DNA from: Puniceicoccales bacterium
GTDB taxonomy: Bacteria; Verrucomicrobiota; Verrucomicrobiia; Opitutales; JAIRKQ01
DNA: 33,527 nt
NCBI GenBank assembly: GCA_031268175.1
Contig: JAIRXR010000008.1
Coordinates: forward strand, 1-33,527
Direction: 5' to 3'
Shown here in pieces: positions 8,350 to 15,742 of this stretch (position 1 is its first letter; every line of letters begins with the position of its first letter). The translations under genes and the position numbers were made by a program. A model generated the notes under the pieces. That model had not been told where the DNA came from. It saw nothing but the letters and a program-made list of their open reading frames with translations, and ran no database searches.

Positions 8350-8859
8350 ATGAAAAAAGTATTCTTGCTTGCACCGCTTCTCGCGGCGTTACTTTCCTCC
8401 GGGTGCATGCACTACGCCAGGGGTTCCGGGTCACACCTGGCCTTTGCCAGAATTTACGTCGCACCGGTTAGAAACGATTCGCTCGCCCCACAGGCGCAGG
8501 CGCTATTAACAAAGCAGGTGCGGAGGAAATTGGCCGATGAGCCAAACCTCGAAATCGCAGCCGAGCCCGAAAGTGCTGCAATTTTGGAAATAACCATCGT
8601 AAAATTTGAGCAAACTGTCGCCTCGACTGACACCAACGACACGATCAACGCCAAGTCTTTCAACGTCCAAATGTCCGTCACTTGCACGCTGAAAGACGGG
8701 CAAACCGGTAAAATTTACTTCAAAGATCACAAATTATCCGATTCTGTCGAGTGCCACGCCGTCGCAGATTACCAGGAAGCGAAGCATCAAATCATGCCAA
8801 AGCTGACGGAAAAATTGGCTACGAGGATCTGCGAAGCAGTGTGCAACCCTTGGGAATAA
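8350..8859 (+). CDS. LPS-assembly lipoprotein LptE-like
   Basis: The 169-residue protein has a signal peptide ending in LLSSGC with Cys19 as the likely lipidated residue. A compact alpha/beta domain follows, with the IYVAPVRNDSLAP, LLTKQVRRKLA and AILEITIVKFE segments characteristic of LptE (lipopolysaccharide assembly) proteins. LptE plugs the LptD barrel that delivers LPS to the outer leaflet. No lptD is present in the window. It lies between the BamD-like gene and rpe in the same direction. Confidence 0.78.
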   Translation: MKKVFLLAPLLAALLSSGCMHYARGSGSHLAFARIYVAPVRNDSLAPQAQALLTKQVRRKLADEPNLEIAAEPESAAILEITIVKFEQTVASTDTNDTINAKSFNVQMSVTCTLKDGQTGKIYFKDHKLSDSVECHAVADYQEAKHQIMPKLTEKLATRICEAVCNPWE

Positions 8860-8879
8860 AATCTTCGCCATTCGCCGAA

Positions 8880-9524
8880 ATGCACGAAAAAATCCTAGCA
8901 CCGTCCATATTCGCCTATGACAACTGCTACATTGGCGACGGGCTGAAAGTCATAGAAGCCAGCGGAGCGACGTGGGTCCACGTCGACGCGATGGATGGCA
9001 CATTCGTTCCAACCATAGCACTCGGGCAAGGAGTGGTATCCGCACTGCGCAAGCGGACGAAACTGTTTCTCGACGTCCACCTGATGGTGCAAACCCCGGG
9101 AAATTTAATCGAAAGTTTTGCCGCAGCCGGAGCGGACATGCTAACATTTCACTGCGAATCCGCCTCGGCAATCGAAGAAACACTGCAAATGGTAAAAAAT
9201 TTTGGATTGAGCGCCGGCCTCGCATTGAATCCACGCACTGCGATTCACTCCGTGGAAAAATACTTGGATTGCATGGACGCTGTCCTTGTCATGGGCGTGG
9301 AACCTGGAAAATGCAGACAAAAATTCCTACCATCCACCTGCGAAAAGGTGCGAACATTGGCATCCCTGCGGGAAAAGCGCGGACTTGCCTATAAAATTTC
9401 CGTGGATGGCGGCATAAACGCGGAAACATTGCCACTGGCGGCGAAAGCCGGAGCGGACATTTTCGTTACGGGATCCGCATTTTTTTCTAACGCTGAACAG
9501 CTAGGGGAATTTTTTTCTTGTTAA
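8880..9524 (+). CDS. rpe: Ribulose-phosphate 3-epimerase
   Basis: Rpe interconverts ribulose-5-phosphate and xylulose-5-phosphate in the pentose phosphate pathway. I place the start at ATG 8880, giving 214 residues that begin MHEKILAPSIFAYD; the open frame extends upstream into lptE but without family similarity. Catalytic and metal residues are visible: His34 and Asp36 in HVDAMDG, His67 in DVHLMV, and Asp176 in SVDGGIN. The phosphate-loop region, usually PGFGGQ, reads PGKCRQ at 142-147, an uncommon variant. The gap after lptE is about 20 bases. Confidence 0.92.
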   Translation: MHEKILAPSIFAYDNCYIGDGLKVIEASGATWVHVDAMDGTFVPTIALGQGVVSALRKRTKLFLDVHLMVQTPGNLIESFAAAGADMLTFHCESASAIEETLQMVKNFGLSAGLALNPRTAIHSVEKYLDCMDAVLVMGVEPGKCRQKFLPSTCEKVRTLASLREKRGLAYKISVDGGINAETLPLAAKAGADIFVTGSAFFSNAEQLGEFFSC

Positions 9525-9543
9525 AAGCCTTCGCAGCGATTTC

Positions 9544-10314
9544 ATGCGACGGGTGGCGTTGGAGTTCGACATGCTCGGCAGCGGGAGCGGGGGGAATTGC
9601 GGTCTCATGCGAACAAAATTTTCGACGATTTTAATCGATGCCGGCTTTTCATGCAAACGCACCGACGAAATGCTTTCCGATCGCGGAGTGCTGCTGGAAC
9701 GCGTGGATGCAATTTTTATCACCCACGAGCATACTGACCACATCCAGGGGCTGCGCGGGTTACGCAAGTTCGGAAACATAAAATTCTTTGCCAATGGAAA
9801 CACTGCGTCTACACTGGAAAAGAGGTTTGAATTCGGGATCAATTGGCAGACATTTTCCACCGGGGACAAATTCACGTTCAGAGACCTCGCTGTATCGTCT
9901 TTCAGCGTGCCGCACGACGCCGTCGATCCTATAGGATACGTATTTTCCGTGGATGACGCCGTTGATGGAGACATCAAAAGCCTCGCCTGGATGACGGATC
10001 TCGGATACATTCCGTCGCACATCATCGAATGCGTCTCGTCCGTCGATCTTCTCGTAATTGAATCGAACTACGACAACGAATTGCTGACGATCGATAGGAA
10101 GCGGCCGCCGTATATTAAGGCAAGAATTCGTGGCAGATACGGACACCTGCCAAACGAAGCGGCAATTAATTTCATAAAAACGAGCAAATCGCATCGGTGG
10201 AAAAAGGTGGTTTTCGCCCACGTTAGCGCCGACTGCAACAATGAATCTTCCATAAGAAAACTTCTCGGAGAAGTCGGCGAGCTTTCATTCGATGTCGACA
10301 TTGCACACTCCTAG
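9544..10314 (+). CDS. Metallo-beta-lactamase-fold hydrolase (YycJ/WalJ type)
   Basis: The 256-residue protein starts with the LGSGSGGNCGLM strand-loop typical of the YycJ subgroup and carries the metal motif THEHTDH (residues 60-66). Further ligand candidates are the His in SVPHDAVDP, the Asp in MTDLGY and the His in FAHVSADCN. YycJ-type enzymes are reported as dsDNA exonucleases or mismatch-repair-associated nucleases in Gram-positives; the role here is inferred only by family. It is 19 bases downstream of rpe. The start could also be an internal Met at residue 10. Confidence 0.85.
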   Translation: MRRVALEFDMLGSGSGGNCGLMRTKFSTILIDAGFSCKRTDEMLSDRGVLLERVDAIFITHEHTDHIQGLRGLRKFGNIKFFANGNTASTLEKRFEFGINWQTFSTGDKFTFRDLAVSSFSVPHDAVDPIGYVFSVDDAVDGDIKSLAWMTDLGYIPSHIIECVSSVDLLVIESNYDNELLTIDRKRPPYIKARIRGRYGHLPNEAAINFIKTSKSHRWKKVVFAHVSADCNNESSIRKLLGEVGELSFDVDIAHS

Positions 10315-10339
10315 GAGGAAACGCCAACCGAATCGAAAA

Positions 10340-10390
10340 AATGGGCGCACTCCTCCGTTTTCGGCATTTGATCGCACCCATGCTTTTAAT
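10340..10390 (+). terminator. Possible weak terminator after the metallohydrolase gene
   Basis: ATGGGCGC (from about 10341) and GCACCCAT (to about 10382) form an almost complete inverted repeat with one mismatch. CTTTTAATTT follows. The loop is long (about 25 bases) and the tract is not pure U, so termination would be inefficient. Confidence 0.3.
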
Positions 10391-10450
10391 TTAAAGATTT
10401 TCTTGCCTTTTGGCTATTTTGCCCAATAGGTCCGCGGAGGAGTATAAAAC

Positions 10451-11449
10451 ATGAATACCGAAAATGAAACAAAATCCCTGAATACATCAGCGGTATATTT
10501 AGAGCGTTTCAACGCCACAACAGAAGAAAAAAAGCAGATTCTTTCCCGCATGGTACGGCGTGAATTTTTCGTAAAAAATCCCAATGACAGCAGAATTAGG
10601 GTAAGGATCGACAGAGTGGGCGCCAAAAATTTGGAGAATATGGCGTGTGCGCTTGGTTTTGAACACAACACGGCCGTAATTTGCAATACTCTCAGGGAGA
10701 GCGGGCTCGAGGTCATAAGGATACTACGCGAGCTCATTCTGGTTCGCGTTCCCAGTCAAGTCCCCGGGCAGGAAATTAACAGGTACAAAAGAGTCGAAAT
10801 GGCGTTGTTGGAAGTTTTAAAAGAGATGGACGATTCTATCAAAATAGCCAGCGCTACCGTTATTGGACTTATCGATGAATATGAGAAAGAAAACGAGGCT
10901 CTCTCCGATGAGGAACATGCCAAGATGCCGCCTGAGTTGGAGGAAAAAATCAAAAATCCTGCCGCCGACAGGGATAGAGCCAACGAAGTGTATCATAATA
11001 TCATAGAAGAGCGTCTTTTTCCCAATTTGCATATTTTAACTGAGCTTGAAACGAAAAATGGAGGAATGGATCCGTTTGCCGGAATCAGTGCTGAGAGCAT
11101 AAAGGAAGAAATCGACAAATTGGAAGCGGAAAAAATGAAAATCAACGGAAAGCGATCGAGTGAAAAGCTTGGTGATGTGATTGGAAATCTTCAAAAAATC
11201 GCCAACGAAAAACTTAGCGAAGCTGGAATTTCCATAGCCGATGGTGAGTCTAAAAAGGATCCTGTGCAAATTGAAAAGGCTGAGAAAATCATAACCGGAG
11301 TCCTCACAAAATTCACAGATGAAATCGCCGAAGAAATTAGACATCTCGAAGAAATTGAAAAACGTCTCACTGCGCTAATAGCTCTCAGGGAGTTTTGGCA
11401 AAACTATGCCAGTCTTGGTATGAACGCGTCCAATCCGGCAGCTGTGTGA
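10451..11449 (+). CDS. Hypothetical charged helical/coiled-coil protein
   Basis: I do not recognise this 332-residue protein. It has a strong ribosome-binding site (GGAGGAG at 10436-10442) and no signal peptide or membrane segment. It is highly charged and mostly helical, with likely coiled-coil stretches around residues 215-240 and 295-320. A short region near 50-100 (IRVRIDRVGAKNLENMACALG) might be a small alpha/beta domain. Its codon and base use are more AT-rich than the adjacent rpe and valS. It stands alone between the rpe operon and an opposing minus-strand pair. A secreted substrate of the nearby T3SS or a cytoplasmic scaffold are both conceivable, and neither is demonstrated. Confidence 0.75.
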   Translation: MNTENETKSLNTSAVYLERFNATTEEKKQILSRMVRREFFVKNPNDSRIRVRIDRVGAKNLENMACALGFEHNTAVICNTLRESGLEVIRILRELILVRVPSQVPGQEINRYKRVEMALLEVLKEMDDSIKIASATVIGLIDEYEKENEALSDEEHAKMPPELEEKIKNPAADRDRANEVYHNIIEERLFPNLHILTELETKNGGMDPFAGISAESIKEEIDKLEAEKMKINGKRSSEKLGDVIGNLQKIANEKLSEAGISIADGESKKDPVQIEKAEKIITGVLTKFTDEIAEEIRHLEEIEKRLTALIALREFWQNYASLGMNASNPAAV

Positions 11450-11544
11450 GCGTGATGTTGCGGTGCGCTGTGCTTGTCGTCCTTGGCAGAAGGCAGATGT
11501 GGCCTGTAGCTACCCGCTGTGTCATCGCAAAAATCACTTTTAGC

Positions 11545-12426
11545 CTAGCTCGAGCATCCGGCATATGTGTATTTCAGTAAGTCGCACCACAGGCGATACC
11601 TTCCGGAGAACGTCAGCGTGATATTGCTATTGCCATCCAATTTTTCACAAAAGCCGGATTCGCAGTTGACAAGTTCAATGCGGTAATGTTCGCTGTTTAT
11701 GGATTCCCAGCTGCTGCTGTCGTCGATTTTCGTGGTCTCCCGGGCCTCAATGCGGATGGCGTGGAGCCTCAGCAAGCTTTCCAAGGAGGCCATTGGGCAG
11801 CGCTTCACATCCCATGATTTCGGATAAAAGCTGGCGAAAACGGTGTGCAGATTATTCGTCACTATGACACCGCCACTTTTCGTAAATGATGTGAGTATGC
11901 AATTTAAAAATGGGCGCCCGATGCGAAAGGCATCGAAAATTATTTGCAGGCGCGAATGGCGGTCGCGGCTGTAAAACACCGGAGAGTACATCACGAAAAA
12001 ATCTCCACCGCCAATCTTCAAAAACGCCCCCGCGCTGAACCCGTAGTCACTAATCAGCTCCCTAGCACAATCGAAAAATTTCCCCATCGGCCAGACGAAT
12101 TTTTCGTCGCACTGCTTAAATCTCGGAAAAATCGGCACGTCGATTTTTGTGAAAATATTCGTCAAATTCCACAACCTAACGGATTCAATGAGGAATACTA
12201 CCAGCAGAATTGTCGTAACAAGCAGCGGCAGTGACCTTCGCGTTTCGCTGACCGCGTTTATCAAAAACGAAAAAAACAGCGATCCGCAAACCCTTATTCC
12301 CCACGCGTTTGCAAATGCCAACCGCGGCGAAAATATGTGCCTGCGCATGCCAACTAAGAAAGCAGTCACGAAAAGAGAAATGGACGCCAGATCACCATCT
12401 CCCAGTACCTCAAAGTGCCCAAACAT
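11545..12426 (-). CDS. Hypothetical membrane protein
   Basis: I do not recognise the family. From ATG 12426 the product has 293 residues: three hydrophobic segments in the first ~95 residues (about 13-27, 45-62, 68-90) and then a ~200-residue soluble part rich in aromatic and cysteine residues. The open frame extends further upstream, but that portion overlaps the RelE-like gene; the internal Met (MFGHFEVLG) sits 11 bases after that gene's stop and is the natural start. The layout suggests cotranscription with the RelE-like gene. The topology, an N-terminal membrane anchor with a large soluble domain, is consistent with a sensor or an envelope-linked protein. Confidence 0.7.
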   Translation of the reverse strand: MFGHFEVLGDGDLASISLFVTAFLVGMRRHIFSPRLAFANAWGIRVCGSLFFSFLINAVSETRRSLPLLVTTILLVVFLIESVRLWNLTNIFTKIDVPIFPRFKQCDEKFVWPMGKFFDCARELISDYGFSAGAFLKIGGGDFFVMYSPVFYSRDRHSRLQIIFDAFRIGRPFLNCILTSFTKSGGVIVTNNLHTVFASFYPKSWDVKRCPMASLESLLRLHAIRIEARETTKIDDSSSWESINSEHYRIELVNCESGFCEKLDGNSNITLTFSGRYRLWCDLLKYTYAGCSS

Positions 12427-12437
12427 TATAGATTCAG

Positions 12438-12791
12438 TTATTTTTTCAATGATTCCACATATTTCCAAAACGAGGAATGTTGCTCGATCATCTGCTCCTC
12501 GTTTACGGGAAATTTCGACCGAAATAGGAAATCCGACAGCGTGTGCTCTGGCAGAATATAGTGGCAAAATAGCGAAAATTCATCGATTTTCTCCACGTAT
12601 ATCCTCAGCGCATCGATTTTCAGGCGATAATAGGTCTTCCCATCCCTGTGAAAGCTCGGAATATCGCTGGCAACGCCCTTGAACGCCCTGCCGGCGAGAT
12701 CACTTATTTCACTGACCAACTGCAACTGCCTTTCCTTGCTGAATTTGTCCAATTCAGACAAACTTTGCTCACTGAACGTAAGTTGGTACAT
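12438..12791 (-). CDS. RelE/ParE-superfamily-like small protein
   Basis: The 117-residue product has the arrangement of RelE-type mRNA interferase folds: an N-terminal strand (YQLTFS), two helices, then the YYRLKIDALRIYVEK beta-hairpin and a C-terminal strand with HTLSDFLFR. This resemblance is by pattern only. No antitoxin gene accompanies it, and it is instead followed by a membrane protein gene 11 bases later. It may be a domesticated, non-toxic family member. It diverges from valS. Confidence 0.6.
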   Translation of the reverse strand: MYQLTFSEQSLSELDKFSKERQLQLVSEISDLAGRAFKGVASDIPSFHRDGKTYYRLKIDALRIYVEKIDEFSLFCHYILPEHTLSDFLFRSKFPVNEEQMIEQHSSFWKYVESLKK

Positions 12792-12797
12792 GAGTTC

Positions 12798-12830
12798 AAA
12801 GCAAACTCAGTTTTGCTAAAAAAGCAAACT
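12798..12830. repeat. Two direct copies of AAAGCAAACT upstream of the RelE-like gene
   Basis: AAAGCAAACT occurs at 12798-12807 and again at 12821-12830, 23 bases apart. Between them is a near-inverted copy (AGTTTTGCT, 12809-12817). The cluster begins seven bases upstream of the RelE-like start codon and could be an operator or a leader hairpin. Confidence 0.5.
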
Positions 12831-13029
12831 TTGATTGCGTGGTACGGTGGAAATGGCATACTTTGTGCGGCTTCTGCGCTTTCCAGAGTAAAAATTCCAG
12901 ATTCCGCCGGAGCGCAAAGCTGGCATGGTTTCGTAAAGTTGCATCAAAGACACTTGTGGCCGTCCGCGTGAATGAAGCGCAGCAGTTCCCACTGGACTTT
13001 TGGCAAGAAAAACCTTTCTTTTCGGGTAA

Positions 13030-15741
13030 ATGGATGACCTTGACAAAGTTTTTACCGCGGCGCATGTGGAACAAAAATGGACTTCCAAATGGATGGAAGA
13101 CGGATGCTTCGATAGACATGTCGAAGAAGGAAAGGAATCTTTTTGCACATTGATGCCGCCACCGAACGTGACCGGCGTCTTGCACATGGGGCATTTGCTA
13201 AACCAAACGCTGCAGGACGTTTTCACACGCCGTGCCAGGCACTGCAATAAATGTGTTACCTGGATCCCAGGGACTGACCATGCGGGCATATCCATGCAGG
13301 TGAAAGTGGAAAGAGAGCTCGCCAAGGACGGGATCTATCACATGGACATTGGGCGCGAAGAATTTTTGAAGCGCGCGTGCGAATGGCGCGATAGGCACGG
13401 AGGAATCATCCTATCGCAGCTGAAAAAGCTCGGCGTTTCCTGCGATTTCAAAAATTCGGTTCACACGCTCGACGGCGATTACAGTCGCGGCGTACTAACC
13501 GCCTTTGTCGAGCTTTATAAGCGCGGATACATCTACCGCGGCAAGCGGATGATTAACTGGTGTCCAGCAACGCAAACGGCACTGAGTGACGAAGAGGTTA
13601 CCATGCGGCCGCAGCGCAACAAACTGTGCTATGTTAGGTACGAAATAGTTGAGCGACCGGGCGAATTCATAGAAATTTCAACCACGCGACCGGAAACCAT
13701 CATGGGTGACGTGGCCGTCGCAGCAAATCCAGCCGACGAACGCTACGAAAATTTGATTGGATTGCACTGCCGCCGTCCGCTGAACGCCGCCGAAATTCCG
13801 ATAATTGCAGATGAAGCCGTCGACAGCAGTTTTGGAACCGGCGCATTAAAAATCACTCCGGCGCATGCCTGCGCAGATTTTGAGATCGGCCAGCGGCATA
13901 ATTTGCCAATTATCGACGTTTTGGCGCCCAATGGAACGCTGAATGCCAATGGCGGCGAATTTGCAGGGTTGGATAGGTTTGTCGCCCGCGAAAAAACCGT
14001 TGAGGTGCTTCGAAAAATTGGCGCGCTCGTCAAAATTGAAGACCACGAGAGCAATGTGGGGGTCTCCGAACGCGGAAACGTTCCCATCGAGCCGAAACTT
14101 TCCGAGCAGTGGTTTTTAAAATACCCGAAGGTGGAAGAGGCGAAGCGAGCCGTCTCAGGTGGATTCGTGAAATTTTACCCCAGGCGCTGGGAAAAGACGT
14201 ATCTGCACTGGATGGACGGCATCAAAGACTGGTGCATCAGCCGACAGCTGTGGTGGGGGCACCGCATCCCTGTGTGGTACAAAAAAGGATTCGATCGCGG
14301 CAACAGCGCCAATTGGCACATTTCCATCGACGGACCTTCGGATGTGGAAAATTGGGAACGTGATGGTGACGTTTTGGACACGTGGGCATCGTCGTGGATA
14401 TGGCCATTTGGCGTCTTCGGTTGGCCCGACGTAGAAAAAATGGAGTCCTCGGCTTTCCGCTATTTCTACCCGACGGACGTCCTTGTCACCGGTCCTGACA
14501 TAATATTTTTTTGGGTGGCGCGCATGATAATCTCCGCTCTGGAGTTCGTCGGGCCCGAGAAAAAATCTCTGATCGACGAAGAAATTGCCGGGCGGATCCC
14601 GTTCAAAAATGTGTATTTCACTGGGATCATCCGCGATAAAATCGGCCGGAAAATGTCCAAAAGCCTCGGCAATTCACCGGAGCCACTGGATTTGATTGCA
14701 AAATACGGTGCCGACGGCGTGCGGTTTGGCATTCTGATGAGCGCGCCCAACGGACAGGATCTTCTCTTCAACGAAGATAACATGGCGCTCGGGCGAAACT
14801 TTTGCAACAAGTTGTGGAATGCATTTCGATTCAGCCACTCTTGGCGGCATAGCAAGTCTTTCGCGGAAACGCAGCTCTCCGATATCCTTTCTCGAATTTC
14901 CGCCGAAGACCTAGATGTCGACGATCGGGCCATGCTGGCAAATCTTGTCGAATTCTGCGACTCCTTCGAAAGACTATTCACCAATTTCGACATCAGTGCA
15001 GCCGTAAATTTGATCAACTCGTTCTTCTGGGATGAATACTGCAGCTGGTACGTCGAAGCGTCGAAGACCCGCTTGCACGCCGGCGATGCGACGGTCCTGG
15101 CAGTTCACGGCGTTGTCATGCGGCAGCTATTGCTCATTTTGAACCCATTTATTCCGTTTATCACCGAAGAATTGTGGAACGCTGGCAATGGCAGCCCACG
15201 CAGCATGCAAAACGTCCGCTGCGAAACGGCCGATGATCTGCGCCTGGCGTTTCAATTTTTGAAATTGGGAACGGAGGATTCGGAAAACACCAGCCGATTC
15301 AAGGAATTTCTGAATGGCACGCGGCGGCTACTTTCGCAGCTCGGCGGCAGAAAGGACGGGGTTGCACTGTCAATCATGCCGCAGAGCGAAGCCGCCCAAG
15401 GTGAGTTGGAAATGCGCATGGCGAAGCTGAAGAAGCTCATCACCGTTGAAAAAATCCAATTCACCGCAGCAGCCTTGCAGCTTCCGTCGGTCCAAACACC
15501 GCTCGGATCCGTATTCCTGCACACCGGTATATCGGATGCCACAACGGAACGGGAAAAAATCGCAAAGGAAATTGAAAAAATCTCCAAGCTGATAGAATTG
15601 AACAATAAAAAGCTGTCCGACGAAAAATTCATCGAAAACGCCCCGGCGAACGTCGTACGCGGCACGCAAAAAATGCTAGAAGACAACGTCGCTAGGCGAA
15701 ACGAGCTGCATAGGATTTTAGCAGCGCTCGCGGAGCACTAG
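13030..15741 (+). CDS. valS: Valine--tRNA ligase
   Basis: ValRS attaches valine to tRNA-Val. The 903-residue length is normal. The class I signatures are HMGH (residues 52-55, in PPPNVTGVLHMGH) and KMSKS (~541-545). The editing-domain region contains STTRPETIMGD and GTGALKITPAHACADFE, and the anticodon domain contains FCNKLWNAFRF. The last ~65 residues form the basic C-terminal coiled coil. It diverges from the RelE-like gene across 238 bases in which I see no T-box. Its stop codon is one base from the stop of the opposing lipase-like gene. Confidence 0.98.
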   Translation: MDDLDKVFTAAHVEQKWTSKWMEDGCFDRHVEEGKESFCTLMPPPNVTGVLHMGHLLNQTLQDVFTRRARHCNKCVTWIPGTDHAGISMQVKVERELAKDGIYHMDIGREEFLKRACEWRDRHGGIILSQLKKLGVSCDFKNSVHTLDGDYSRGVLTAFVELYKRGYIYRGKRMINWCPATQTALSDEEVTMRPQRNKLCYVRYEIVERPGEFIEISTTRPETIMGDVAVAANPADERYENLIGLHCRRPLNAAEIPIIADEAVDSSFGTGALKITPAHACADFEIGQRHNLPIIDVLAPNGTLNANGGEFAGLDRFVAREKTVEVLRKIGALVKIEDHESNVGVSERGNVPIEPKLSEQWFLKYPKVEEAKRAVSGGFVKFYPRRWEKTYLHWMDGIKDWCISRQLWWGHRIPVWYKKGFDRGNSANWHISIDGPSDVENWERDGDVLDTWASSWIWPFGVFGWPDVEKMESSAFRYFYPTDVLVTGPDIIFFWVARMIISALEFVGPEKKSLIDEEIAGRIPFKNVYFTGIIRDKIGRKMSKSLGNSPEPLDLIAKYGADGVRFGILMSAPNGQDLLFNEDNMALGRNFCNKLWNAFRFSHSWRHSKSFAETQLSDILSRISAEDLDVDDRAMLANLVEFCDSFERLFTNFDISAAVNLINSFFWDEYCSWYVEASKTRLHAGDATVLAVHGVVMRQLLLILNPFIPFITEELWNAGNGSPRSMQNVRCETADDLRLAFQFLKLGTEDSENTSRFKEFLNGTRRLLSQLGGRKDGVALSIMPQSEAAQGELEMRMAKLKKLITVEKIQFTAAALQLPSVQTPLGSVFLHTGISDATTEREKIAKEIEKISKLIELNNKKLSDEKFIENAPANVVRGTQKMLEDNVARRNELHRILAALAEH

Positions 15742-15742
15742 G

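Noticed and set aside
12792..13029. T-box riboswitch before valS
   Set aside because: No T-box consensus or terminator/antiterminator pair is visible, and T-boxes are not expected in this kind of Gram-negative lineage.
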